From positions 1,922,001 to 1,986,000 of the forward strand of contig JAGMVK010000012.1 of the NCBI GenBank assembly GCA_020747065.1: a stretch of 64,000 bases of DNA. The letters are read 5' to 3'. Under the pieces are notes generated by a model. That model saw only the letters and a list, made by a program, of their open reading frames with translations, did not search any database and had not been told where the DNA came from. Position numbers and translations under genes: made by a program. Source of the DNA: Cadophora sp. MPI-SDFR-AT-0126. Lineage: Eukaryota; Ascomycota; Leotiomycetes; Helotiales; Ploettnerulaceae. Shown one piece after another: positions 46,468 to 57,960 of this stretch. Every line of letters begins with the position of its first letter. The first letter of the stretch is position 1.

Positions 46468-46931
46468 CCGTTTCACCACTGAACCACCTACGATTCTTTT
46501 GAATTTCTATACTTACTTTTGCTTATTTGATTTGGTACGGACTACAGCAAAATATTAGCGAATATCTTTCGAGATCGAAGGTTTATACACTTACAAGTGG
46601 TTCTTTGATATTTGCTTAAGGAGGGAGAGCTTCAGAATAGAGAGAGATCTCGGTTTTGTACAGCCAGCGATGGCCTCGCTTAGCATTTGTTTACTTGCTA
46701 TTGTCTTCTGACGGGCCGCATCAACTACTTCCGACGTACAGCTTTCAGGCCACAACCGGAGGTCTTTCGGACTATGGTACTTCCGTGGCTCCGTACTTGG
46801 TACACCTATTCTACCTCCTTTGCCTACATGGTCACTCTTTGCAACTGTTTTTCTCTTACAATTGGAATGGAGATTCGCTTCTATAACGGAGATTCGCTTG
46901 GAAACTGTCTTTCCAAAAGAAGATTTGCCGG

Positions 46932-47146
46932 TGTTGGTCCACAGGCCCATACAGGACATGTCTCAGCTAGAATAGGGGGTAGGACCACTTGCGGAGGCGA
47001 TTCGGTGGCGTTTCGGAGGCAGTATATAGTCTGGCATCTCCTGCCCCCTCTTAGAAACACACAGATTTTCCACACCATCAAGCTTGATATGCATATACAT
47101 GATATTTACGTTTGATTCTTGGCTTATATTCGGTATTGAACCGACA
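46932..47146 (+). repeat. Copia 3' LTR
   Basis: Identical to 39534-39748. Followed by the target duplication GGATG (47147-47151), after which the mariner host resumes. Confidence 0.95.
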
Positions 47147-47501
47147 GGATGGATAAATAACACATTTTTAAGGGTTCAAAGTATTAAATTACATTTATTT
47201 GTACTGTAATAATAAGGAATTGAATGTATAGTAGTGTTTTAGTGTTTTCAGCCCGTGCCCAAAAATCGGCAACTTCCCGTCCACCCTTACAGGGGGCTTA
47301 GCGAGATGAAGTGGGCTCGGCTGAGCCAACTAGCGGGTGAAAGACCCTCCCCTGGTCGTTTTGCACAAAAAACTAGACCTATCTGGGTTAGCTCTAGAGA
47401 GAGACACGTAAACAAAGCTAGGGTAAGTTAGTCGAATGAAGCGTACGGAGGAGGAGTGATACAGAGACGGGGGGCCGTCTCTGTAAGAGTGGGGCTACCC
47501 C

Positions 47502-48444
47502 TATAAACCCGGCAGAATAACCTTCGTTTCTCATATACCTCTATATTAAATTATAAGGGGAATGCAAGTAAAACTAATAAAAAGATACTTTAGTAAAGAA
47601 AATAAAACTACTTAGTACTAAAAATCGATTTTAATACTAAGTTCCCGGAATTACCTTCTCTTTCTACTTTATAACTTAAGACTACTGCAGTATATGGATT
47701 AGCTCTAGGAGTTGATTTTCCGCCTGGAAATAGGGTATTCCACTTATCCGAGGTATTACCCTTATCCCTTCTATAGGAAATAGATAATTACTCCTATTAT
47801 ACTCTAAATATTAATAACTTATATATTTCTTTTTATTATGATTATATAGAGTATAGGACAAGTAATAGCTTAATCAAGCTTAGCTATTCTCGCGCATAAA
47901 ACGCTTAAATTAGCTAAGAATTCAACCTGATTTTACGAGCATTTAATAATTATATTATTAACTTATAGCTCTCTACTCTACCTCCTTTATATAACGGATT
48001 TACCTTAATATTAGATCGAGAATTAGTAGGGGAGAAAGCTCGTACGCGTAGTCTAGAGGAGATCGAATTAAGTACTAGTAAAGATAGAAATCAAAGGGGG
48101 TAAAAGCTATAATATAAGTTAGGAAACCTTCTAAGAAAATTAGTAGAAAAGCTCTTACCTTAATTATTTACCTTACGCTCCTAAATTATATACTAATACG
48201 GCATTCCTATAAAGCGTTTCCAAGAGCCTATATAAGCCGAAGGCTTACCTTCGCTCTAATACTTCTTAAAAAGGTCGTGTTATTTCCACAGTTTATATAA
48301 GCTAAAGTAAGTGATTTTACTAACTAATTAATAGTAGAATTAATTGGAGAGGCTTATTGGAGTTACTTGAGCTTACTAGTGTTTCTTAGCTATAATTTCG
48401 TTTAATTAAGAGTTAATTGTAAGCTAAATTAATTACTAAATATA
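47502..48444. other. AT-rich MULE interior, no gene
   Basis: RIP-like AT-rich DNA inside the MULE without readable protein. Confidence 0.6.
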
Positions 48445-48449
48445 TATAA

Positions 48450-48825
48450 TATCGCGCCAAAAGCGATACCGCAGTGGCAAACTGCGTAATAGGCTATATA
48501 GCTTCTACCCTCGATTCTTGTACGACACACCCCCCAGGGAGCGGATAAACGTAGCTCCGATCCCTGTCTTTAGAGAATCGAGCTAATCCGTCCGACGAGT
48601 GGCCCTAGCCCCGCTGATAAAGGCGCGAGCTCCTATTCGCTGTGGTTAAGCGACGATAGGCTAATCAACGGGTGTTATAAAGCTCCAAAAATAGCCACGT
48701 ACGCAGCTAGTTTACGCTCGTGCTCGAGAGCGCATGTGGCTCTTAACTATCGCGCCAAAAGCGATACCGCAGTGGCAAACTGCGTAATAGGCTATATAGC
48801 TTCTACCCTCGATTCTTGTACGACA
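48450..48825. mobile_element. 376-bp terminal-repeat miniature element (TRIM-like)
   Basis: Two identical 78-bp direct repeats (48450-48527, 48748-48825) flank 220 bp. The element is bounded by the 5-bp duplication TATAA (48445-48449, 48826-48830). The repeats start TATCG and end CGACA; LTRs normally start TG, so the first bases may have changed or the element may be atypical. No coding capacity. GC content is much higher than in the host DNA, so the insertion is younger than the RIP of the MULE. It would need proteins from another retroelement to move. Confidence 0.75.
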
Positions 48826-49362
48826 TATAAGGTCTTTTATAAGTATATCAATCTAAGCCTTAAGTATATAGTAAGCTCCCTTTAATTAAGACGTTAAATT
48901 AAGACCTCTATTAAAGTATTAATCAACCTAAGCTCGTATAAAGTACTAGCGATACAGATTAAGCCACTAGTCTATAACGTAAGTAATAGCCTCTCTCTTA
49001 AGATTCTTTGTTGCTATGATTTAAAGCTCTTCTAGAGAGGCGCTTACAGATTCAATAGACTAAAGCTTACTATTATTTCAGTGGAAATTATCTTAGAAGT
49101 CTTCTAGAAGCTCGAGATATTACTAGTTAGATAAAGCGTATATAATTATAACGAAACCTTAAGAGAACTCTTTCCAGCGTTTTATAGTAGTAAACCTTCC
49201 TTTATAATTAACTATAATATTCTTCGATATATACTAATAATAAAGAAACTACTTTATATGAATTACTAGGAAAGTAAGGTCGATAGCGCGTATTAAGGCT
49301 AATTCGTAATCTGTACTAATTATTAATAGAAAGAGATCTAGCTCGTAGAGAGAGTAAATCTT

Positions 49363-49980
49363 TTATATAATAATAAGGTAGTTTTCTTCAGTTTTAGAAT
49401 CAAGGAAAGCAAAGGTAATAGAGAACGATTTTCCTATATTATTAACTCTAAGAATATCAATAAAAGGTATATTAAATTTGTTTATTTTGTAGGTATAATC
49501 TAAGAGCAAGATATTAGGGTGTTTATTAAGGTATTCGATACTCCAAGCGTCTATAACAAAGAGTCTCGATATATAGCTATTTCCGTCTCTCTTATACTCA
49601 AAGATCACCTTTCCTTTAGCTTACGTAAGCTCCAGATCTTGAATTAAAGCCTTCGCAGGGCTACGATTAGTACGTGCTTCTTAATTGTACTTCGTAATAA
49701 CGTTATATATATCTTAATAGATCAGAATTAAATCGGCTTCACTTCGGAGTACAGAAGCAATTCAAGAGGCAGATATACTATTAATATAGTAATTAACGAT
49801 TATATCAAGGATCGTAGAAGTGAGCTCTTAAGAGTAGTGCTCTATAAAGGCTTAAGTCTCTCTAGGAAAGTAATTATAAGGAAAGGTTTCTTAAAAGTAA
49901 TAAAGCTCTTATTAACTAGTAAGCCTCTCTTTTATATTAATTCTAAAAGGATAACTAATCTTTAACATAATACACTAACG
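49363..49980 (-). pseudogene. MULE transposase relic
   Basis: The open part 49608-49363 reads NILLLDYTYKINKFNIPFIDI, GKSFSITFAFLDSKTEENY: the start of the MULE transposase domain (family: VLLLDCTYKTN..MPLLDI.G, with the first catalytic Asp). Upstream to about 49980 the frame still shows DIYNVITKYN and SPAKALIQDLEL between stops. The remaining domain (49363 down to 48830) is unreadable. Inactive. Confidence 0.75.
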
Positions 49981-50451
49981 CTTATGATTTTCGTCCTTTA
50001 AAGGCTTATAATCGTAGCCACCTCTTTTATAAGCTAAAGTCTTTATTATTCGACCTAATTTCTTCGTACTTCATTCTGTAGTAAAGGTATACCCTGTAAT
50101 AGTAACGTAAGCTTATGCGACTTCAAGAAGATCATTAAATAACGTATAAAAACTAGTGGAAGGCAATAAAAGAGGCTTAATTATTAACGTTATCTCTATA
50201 AAGGTAAGGAAGTATTTTTGCAAGAATTAGGAAAAATAATATAACTAATCGTACGCATTAGAATCCAGTACGACGCGTACCATACAAAATAGGTAGTTAG
50301 GAAAGGGTTGGATTCACCGCCCGCTGTTTGCATTCACCGCCCGTACTAGTAGGGGGGTGGCCCCACTCTTACAGAGACGGCCCCCCGTCTCTGTATCACT
50401 CCTCGTACGGAGGGGAGACCATTCTAAGGTTTTCGTCATTAGTGTGCTGGA

Positions 50452-53340
50452 TTGCCTATCTACTCGTACTCGTGCAACCAGTTCAAAGGCTGGACGGGAT
50501 CGAAGATGAATGCATGGTCCAGCTTTATAGCAGCCCCACCCAGCCGGCGCGGCCGTCCTCCCATGAACCTCACCGATGAACAGAGAACCGAACGCCGACG
50601 GACACAGTGGGCTGAGCGGTATCAACGTGTCAAGAAGCAGAAGGAGGAGGAGGAGGAGGAGGAGGAGGAGGCTACTCGCAGGGACTTAAATACAGACGTG
50701 CAACGCACCCTACGACATAGTCCTTCGCATAGTAACACGCTTCTTGCTGCTCACCAACCCCTCAACTCCGGCTTGCAAGTATCTGGAACCGTACACGGGT
50801 TAGCGCTGCGCCAGAAGTCAGACGATAGTGAGGTCAGATGGGTAAAGTCTCTGACTCCTGAGAACTATGCGGCCACAGCTAGTCTTGTAAATGTTCGAGG
50901 CCAGTGCCTGAACGCCTCACTCGTTGTTGCTCCGAGAAGAGAGCAATCACTGGCACCGTCTACCGCATTCAATCACAGTGGTGGTGGAGCGAGTTTGGGG
51001 GCTTGGAGCAGTCAGCGTACAGGCACATATACCGGTGGGCCTCTCCTGTAGTCTGTAGAGACCGCTATCAGTTAAACACAGCCAGTCATTGGTCAAGACG
51101 ATGCCTACCCGAGGCGAGAAGTGCGGCTTCCACCGACGGCAGAACTTGATCCACTCTTTCGATGGTTAAACGACTTCACGTCATATGACAACGACGACCC
51201 AAGGAGCCTCTAACCGAGCCATAACAGTGCTACGTTGCCCTCTTTACCGGATGAGAGCGTACGACGGGCAGAGTCCACGGAAGCTGCCTCGGTACTCAGA
51301 TCTCAGGAACGTTAATCGTCTGCTGCTACACTGAGCGTGGAAGAAGACGAGCTGGACACCTTGGATTAAATAGTGGATCCAGAAACTATCGAGCTACGAC
51401 GATCAGCTACAGATTTTCTGCTGTCTCAGATGGAGCGACCGACTTACGTAGAAGAACAGGGAGAGGCCATAGCAGATAGTGACTCTCGCCTGTCATTGTC
51501 GCTTGCCTAGGTAGCTGAGCACATACAAGGAGCCAATATTCCAGACGTCTTGGCTCAACCGGCTCTGTTAGATCGGCCGTGCGGATAAGACACGGATTGG
51601 GAAAGACTGCTTATAGGCGGGAAGCAAGTGCCGATACTTGAGATGGCGCAGTCTTATAAACAAGCATCGCTTACCTAGGCGATCTGGGATGTGGACAGTA
51701 TCTTAACCCGGTTGACCTATCTCTTAGCCTATAACAGGATCCGATTTTCTTTCTATCCAAAAATAATATGGAATATGAAAAGTGACCTCTATGTGTTAAT
51801 CCAGGGCAGTGTGCTTCACAAAACCCCACATCTTCGCCTCGGCTCTCCTCTTAACGGAGACGCGTATAGCGTATTTGTCTTCTTTCCACGCCTTAACGAA
51901 GAATGCCCCAGACGCACCACTTACTTGTGTACAGAGGAGCACAAGATCTGGATCGATGAGATCTTCTTCCCCTCTATTTATGAATACTGCCCCCTTAACG
52001 TGACCCAGCATTTCCCCCGGAGATGGCAAGAGGCCGCTGACAAGATAAATGCTCGGAAGAAGGAGGACGTCTGGCAGAGAAAGACCTACGACCTCAATCT
52101 CCACTACACGCTGCCTCCCCAGTGCCTCGGTGATATCTGGCAATCCATTCAACGGCGAACGTCACTCGACGAATTTCGGCAGTTCAGGAATATTTTCCTA
52201 GTCCTTAGTGGCAAAGATCTCAAGCTTCAGTTCAAATCACCAGCGCTATCCAGCTCTTATCAGCATTTCTCTCGCTCCATGAGAAGCAAGCTGAACTAGG
52301 AACAAATTAACCTTCAGCAGACCTGGGTCGATATAGCCCGTGAGGATACGCCCACAGAGGAGGGGACCATATGTCTTTGGAACTGCAGGGAGCTCGACAG
52401 GTAGCTGGAGGAATTGCGCCATAAGCCTGAAGCGCCGTTAAGTAGTCACCGAAAGTTCAATTGGCACTTAACCAACTAAGCTAGCTCCGCTAGCGTTAAA
52501 TTAAGGTTGAGTCATCCCCTCCGCCGTAGTAGTATCATCTATGGACAGCGATATAACCTATACAAAGTTCTATTTATTACGTCAGAAAAAGGGGCAAGCG
52601 CACTATTTGTAAATCAAAGGATAGAAGGAATCGCTGTCCCTGACTACCTACTAGATGTATAGCTCACTATTGCTCGGATCACTTTTCAAAATCAAGTGGG
52701 AAAAGCAAGAAACAACCTTCGGAAAGTATTTGTAGCATCGAAAACACGGGTGTATCAGACTCTTCTCGGCGTACGAACGGCCTCATTTAGGGTCCGGGAA
52801 GAATATCGAATTACGTGGAATCTCCTTCTTCGTCTCGCCGGCTTAGCTGTCTCTAGTCCGCCAGTTTATCATGCGCTACTAATTCCATTCTGGAAAATCT
52901 CTTCCACTGAGGCCCTGGATTATGTGAGGTGGGACTGTAATCGGTGGTTAACTCCCATCGAACATCTTCATGCCTAGTCACTATAGAATGTCGACTAAGT
53001 ATTATAGATCACTAGCTTGAGTAATGGTCTTTTTCGCTGTGTTCGAGCCAGTCTCGCATGCGCTTATCTCTCCTCTAACGAGCTCTGGAAGGAGGACTAC
53101 GTAAGCAAGGATGGGAAGAGGCAGCGCGGGCTTGGTTTTCAGTCCAGTCTACAACGGGCACAAATGGTCTGGTTAGCAGCGTCCTCAGTGGACTGGCAGT
53201 TGCTGAACTTTCGTTCTGATATTCTAGCGTCGTCTTCGCGAAGAACGGGTATAACTCTAAGCTTGTTCATAGCCAGGAAATTGACTTGTATAACGCAGCT
53301 CTTCAGCGCCTGCTCACCGAAGGGAAGAGATTGAAGCAGT
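50452..53340 (+). pseudogene. Large decayed gene, tentatively subtelomeric RecQ-helicase-associated type
   Basis: A plus-strand frame continues from 51331 to about 52980 with scattered TAG/TAA. Blocks: WDVDSILTRL, RLGSPLNGDAYSVFVFFPRL, YLCTEEHKIWIDEIFFPSI, NVTQHFPRRWQEAADKINAR, LHYTLPPQCLGDIW, KDLKLQFKSPAL, WDVA/TWVDIARED and LGVRTASFRVREEYRITWNLL. I associate this order with the middle part of very large fungal proteins that carry an N-terminal DUF3505-like finger and a C-terminal RecQ-type helicase and are often subtelomeric. No helicase motif is visible here. A 199-codon frame at 50452-51051 (GRPPMNLTDEQRTERRRTQW, then a run of nine Glu) may be its start, and a frame at 53017-53334 a later piece. 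The stops fit RIP of CAG and TGG. Family assignment is from memory of the pattern. Confidence 0.5.
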
Positions 53341-53881
53341 ATACACGTGATTAGATAGCCACCTAGGAGACACTTCAGAGAATGCGCTAAGAAATATATC
53401 GCTAATTTGTTATAAAGATTCTGCGCGATGTTCGCAAAGATATTACTTACACGGAAATATGCCTTCCTAATGGAATATAAGGCTTAAGCGCTAATATTGT
53501 ATCCGATTTTTTAGGTGAACAGATCTATGTTGTTACGCCTCGAACGTAAGCACATGAGAAGGAGGGTGTTGGAAAGTCAGTTGACAGATATCATAGGCCG
53601 TGGACCTGTAGTTAACGTAGTAAGGCGACTGAAACTCAACAAGGTAAAGATGAATTATCGAAGTCACGGTTCTTAGACCGATTACAGGGTCTATTTGACT
53701 GGGACGACGGTTGTTCTCGGAGCTACTGGGAGAAGTACGCCTATCGAGACTTAGCAAAGCAAGCCTACTATCAGATTACTACGCACCTTGGACCTGATAT
53801 AGCTGTTCATTAACGGTCTATTCTAGGTTTGTACGCTGCTAGGTATATATAGATCTTCCCTAACTATAGTTTATCACGCAT
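53341..53881. other. No gene seen
   Basis: Short frames only; probably further decayed remains of the preceding gene. Confidence 0.4.
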
Positions 53882-54118
53882 GTGGACGTACTCGCAGGGA
53901 AGTCAGAGGAGGGCAAGAAAATGGCAAGCAAGCGAAGACGGAAATGGCTCTCAGGAATATATCTTCCTACTATGACTGGTAGTGGAATGGAAAGGGCATG
54001 GACGCTAGAGGAAGCCCATGCATGGAAAGACGCACCTTGGAAAGGGAGGAAGTGGATGTCTGGGAAGCCTGGTGGACTAGATGTTGTCCTCGATAATGAG
54101 CTGGAGGATGAGAAGTAG
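53882..54118 (+). CDS. Small hypothetical protein, 78 aa, or 3' exon of a decayed gene
   Basis: Lys/Arg-rich start (KKMASKRRRKWLSGIYLP) then a Trp-rich stretch (AWTLEEAHAWKDAPWKGRKW) and an acidic end. It looks like a coding piece by composition, but the family is not known to me. It lies 3' of the large decayed gene on the same strand and may be its last exon. Confidence 0.35.
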   Translation: MDVLAGKSEEGKKMASKRRRKWLSGIYLPTMTGSGMERAWTLEEAHAWKDAPWKGRKWMSGKPGGLDVVLDNELEDEK

Positions 54119-54247
54119 AACATGTACTAAGCTTAGAAGATTTGAATATTTGGTATATAAATATAATGTGTCCAAGATTTACCTGCGTCGAGGCACGAGT
54201 GCAATGATAAACTGAATCACGGAGGTGTCTGGGTGAGTTGAGATTTA

Positions 54248-55177
54248 CTATGTTTGTACTATTTCCAGACCAACTAATGATCTTGTGACCTCTGATATCA
54301 AATCAGAAGTCGATGCAGACCCTCTTTTGGATAGCTTTTGTCTCTCATGTTCCACAAAAGCATCTTTAGAGATGGTGTAAGCGCCTATGTAAGGATAATT
54401 GCCGTCTTCGTTGATGATATTATGTTTCACAGCTAAACCCCTAAATTCATCTAGTGACATGTTCGCAAGTTTGGCTTCTTCTGAAGCCCAATACTGGACG
54501 AGCTAATGAGAATCGATGGCATAATGAACAAAATTTTCTCCGTCACCTTCGAACTTGTATCGAGAATAAGTTGTACTAGCTAGCAAGGTCGTAGTCCGAG
54601 TTACTTTCGCGCCGAGCCGCTGTAAAGCATTTAGACTGAATGCTATGACTCGGTTTGCAGATTTGTGATATCCTGCCTTCTTTTGGAGGGTTATGATCTG
54701 AGATAGTCTTTCGTGAAACGAAATATACGGGGAACCAGTACTCGTTCTTCTGCCGTTCATGTGGTCGAGGAAGTCTTTGTGTGTTGGATTGTCCTCCAGA
54801 GAAACGGTCGTCCAGTTTCTACAGAAGAAGCCAAGTCCAGGGTAATATGGGGAGTTGGAATCATCTTTGTGGATCCGAAGTAAGACGATGTCATCAGCTG
54901 GTTTTGTGGGAGGAGACAAGTACGGAATTGGTAATGCAGAGAGTAGGAAACGAGAGTATTTCCCAATGGCTGATACGACAAGATCTCTGTCCCTTGTGAC
55001 TTGCCATAGTCGTCCACATAGAAGATGCTCTTCTCGAGGTATGTCTTTTCGAGGTACGTCTTTTCTTTTCTGATACTCCTTAGAGACTACATCTCTCGGA
55101 AACGTAGTAGCGTCGTCACCAGACCGGCCCTTCAGACATTCCAGACACTTTGATACAAAAATAACATTATCCATCAC
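54248..55177 (-). pseudogene. Hypothetical fungal protein with one premature stop (DUF7587-like)
   Basis: One minus-strand frame from 55177 to 54248 (310 codons) is interrupted only by a TAG after DSH at about 54505; the frame goes on with LVQYWASEEAKLANMSL. TAG for CAG (Gln) is the change RIP would make. The middle (GSPYISFHERLSQIITLQKK, then NRVIAFSLNAL) resembles fungal DUF7587-type proteins, which have an SPFISV..A..A pattern followed by VI.ID...L. Function unknown. A short intron over the stop was considered but no GT-AG pair fits. An exon upstream of 55177 is possible. Confidence 0.5.
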
Positions 55178-55560
55178 TGCCCTGGCCTCCTTACTAAGCT
55201 TATTAAGGAGGTGCCGACGTTCGTAGATTCAGGTGACACGTTTCTCTGAAATTGCGAGCTGACTCCTGTCTTCGGTCAAGGATCTATCCTCATTTTTGAC
55301 GAATCTTCTAGGTCTAGGGATACACCTTACTTTTCGATCGTACTGCAAGCTGTAACAATCGCGCTCGTACTCTTAGTTATCTATGATCGGTTGTTAGGTT
55401 GCTAGTTCTGTCGGTAGAGTAGAATTCAAAGTAAAAAGATTCTAAGTAAGCATGCAGGCGGCTGTGTAAGTAATCATGTGATCAACAGGGGAATTAACGC
55501 GGTGTTACGTGACTGACCAACTCTCGTTCGAACGCTAGGCCGGTTGACTAGCTTTGAAGA
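55178..55560. other. No gene seen
   Basis: Normal composition, no recognisable frame. Confidence 0.4.
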
Positions 55561-57960
55561 TGTCTCACTCTACCTCCTCTTCCCCCGTCTCTACCGAGAA
55601 AGTCAGTAGAACAGCCGCTTACTCGACGATGACTTCCAGACGTGGATGGACCAGGTTCTTCTCCTAGCTATATACTGTTATTATAACAGCGCCTAAGTTC
55701 AACACTACCCCTCGAGCTATTAGTATAGAAAGTATAATTCAACTGCTCGTGGGGTTAAAGGCCGGTCCCGAAAAGTGGATACCCTATTGCGTGAGTAGTT
55801 TATTATGTATTTTATTCTACTAGACTAATTGCATACGGTTTAGGAGACGATTTAAGAGATTATTAAGTAGCCTAGTTTATAATAGTTCAAAGATATAACT
55901 ATCCTTCTTTATACTAAGAACTTGAAGACGCTAATTAAAGGTTTTACCTAGAAAGGTATAATAACCTGTTTACGGAAGTATTAGGAGAAGGTAGTTAATA
56001 AGGCTTACTTATTTACCGACTTCTATTTCGATATTAGTAAGGAGACTTATCTATGTTAGACTTACCTTGCGACTGAAGATATTAGCGATTTACTATTTAC
56101 AGAGATACTTCTTTAGAAGAAGTGTTGTTTAGATAGTTACTATAATTAGTATCGGAATAGTAAGAAGTACGATCTATACTAGTAGATACTATATCTAATA
56201 GCTATACTTAGAGACACTGTATTTATAGGAGTTAAACTATATGTAAATTCGTAGCTTCGTGCCGGGGGTCTCTTATACAGCTAGTTTTATAGTAGTATAA
56301 AAGAGGTGTTTATAGCTAGGAACTAATATCTCTTCACGAATATTGCTATTGAAACACTCGCCTTAGACCCGTAGTTATAGAAGATATAGTAGTATATTAG
56401 GGCCGGCCTTAGTTATGACTCGGTTACTCTTATAAAGGTATATTTATACGCTAAAGCTCAGTGTTACTACAGGATTCAAGGATTAATATAGAAATTATTT
56501 AAGGTCTAAGAAGAGTATTGGGTCTCGGCTGATCTTTTCTATATTATAAATTATTGATTTAAAATACTTAATTTGCGCTAATAAAAAATTACTTCTGCAG
56601 GTAATAAGATACTATACTTCACTTATTTAACTGCGATAGTGCTATCTTAGTACTAATAAAATATTAATAAGTTCTGTATCGAGTTTAAGATAGTATATAG
56701 CTTAAGTAGGCGTTAGTAGATTACATGAGAGTATATATAAATCATACTTATGTTTGTTCGATGCCTTCAGCTTTCTTATAGATATAAGTAATTATAAGAA
56801 TCAGCTAGCTATTAGTAAGATATATGATATACTACTAACAGCGATACCCCTAATAGCCTTTATCGGATAAAAGGCCTCGGATTTAAGGTAACTATATCCT
56901 AGTATAGCTATCTATAGTTCTTAAAGAAGGTTAATTAGGAAACTATAACTTTTCGCGCTTTCTATAAGTAGTATATACTTTTTAATAACCTATTTATATA
57001 ATAAGCTTATCACGTATAGTATAGTTAGATCTGTGATATTTAGAACAACTTTATCTAAATTAATAAGATCTAGTAACTAATATAATAGTTTAATAAGATT
57101 CCTGTATATCTTAAGTATCTTAAGGATATCCTACTATAAATATATTTATATGTATTCCGAAAAGATATCTTTTAGTAAATTAAACCTCTCTTTAAGAAAG
57201 AGTACGTTAAGGAAGCCCTTACTAGAGAGGTATTTTTATACTAGCTAAGTATGAACTATATTCTGTAGCTCTGGTATTGCCTAGTATATCTCGCGATAAG
57301 GAAACAACTTATTATATAAAGTATTAATATGCTTTTTACCTAGTTCTAAGGGTAGAGAGAGAACTAGTTCTAGCGGAAATACTAGAATAAAAAGCTGTAT
57401 CACTTGCTTTATTAATACAGCTATGAGATAATCCAGCTCTTAGGAGAAAAGGGATACGCGCGGGAATAGAGGCAGAAGCTAAAGAACTTATTTATCCAGA
57501 GGAACTAGCTCCTACTATACCTATAAGAAGACCGGTTTATAAAACAGTAAGCAGGAACGCAGTAGGTCTACTAGTAGTCTACTTACTATACTAGTGTATA
57601 TATATACTACCGGAACTAGGAAGAGCGTGGTATCTTATAGTAATTATTTAGCTCGTCTTATATTAAGTATTACCTACTTAATAGGTAGAGACTGTCTCTA
57701 GATCCGGTATAATATATGCCTTACGAAGTCGAGCCAGAGTATTATCTATCTGATCTGTTCGAAGTTGAGGTGTATAAGCGAGTTTTGCAACTGGCTGCTC
57801 GAACCTCTTCTCTCCTAGTCGATTGTCTTTTATTAGTTAGTAAAGTAATAAAATTACTATTCGCGCCGTTACAAGAGGCAATTGTTTATAAGGCCTCCTA
57901 CTCGAGACTTGCTCTTATAGGCAATTGTTCTGAAGGCATTTTATTTAAAACTTAACTTTA
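55561..57960 (+). pseudogene. RIP-mutated relic of an unrecognised large fungal ORF
   Basis: AT-rich DNA in which a plus-strand frame can be followed through many TAA/TAG codons from about 55890 to 57955, ending in an open stretch YEVEPEYYLSDLFEVEVYKRV (57718-57780). Readable pieces include GIITCLRKY, NKAYLFTDFYFDISKETY, KKYDLY, IGVKLYVNS and YLKYLKDIL. The stop pattern again fits former CAG, CAA and TGG. I do not recognise the family. It may be a further transposon or a repeated gene. No terminal repeats were identified. Confidence 0.45.

Larger units (their letters stand above)
39534..47146 (+). mobile_element. Ty1/Copia LTR retrotransposon, intact
   Basis: 7613 bp: identical 215-bp LTRs, a perfect 5-bp target duplication GGATG, an undamaged 5.3-kb polyprotein frame and an unusual 1.5-kb 3' region with an antisense gene. 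Identical LTRs and the absence of RIP, inside a RIP-mutated mariner host, show a recent insertion. It may still be able to move. Confidence 0.95.
38159..47287 (+). mobile_element. Tc1/mariner-type element, interrupted by the Copia element
   Basis: Ends are inverted repeats of about 45 bp sharing GGGTGGACGGGAA and GCCGATTTTTGGGCACGGG; the left end is at 38159-38205, the right end at 47243-47287. TA lies next to both (38157-38158, 47288-47289), though the left copy has two extra Gs, so the left end is uncertain by two bases. Without Copia it is about 1.5 kb, a normal mariner size. Confidence 0.8.
47451..50404 (-). mobile_element. Mutator-like (MULE) DNA transposon, RIP-mutated
   Basis: Inverted ends of 51 bp (47451-47501 and 50354-50404) differ at one base. 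They are flanked by the 8-bp direct repeat GTACGGAG (47443-47450 and 50405-50412; nine bases if the preceding C is counted). Each end contains a hairpin, ACAGAGACGG-GGGG-CCGTCTCTGT. Size 2954 bp including a 376-bp insertion. The transposase relic is on the minus strand. Confidence 0.9.

Noticed and set aside
46591..46959. 122-codon minus-strand frame running into the Copia LTR
   Set aside because: It starts in the LTR and has no splice link or motif; probably chance.
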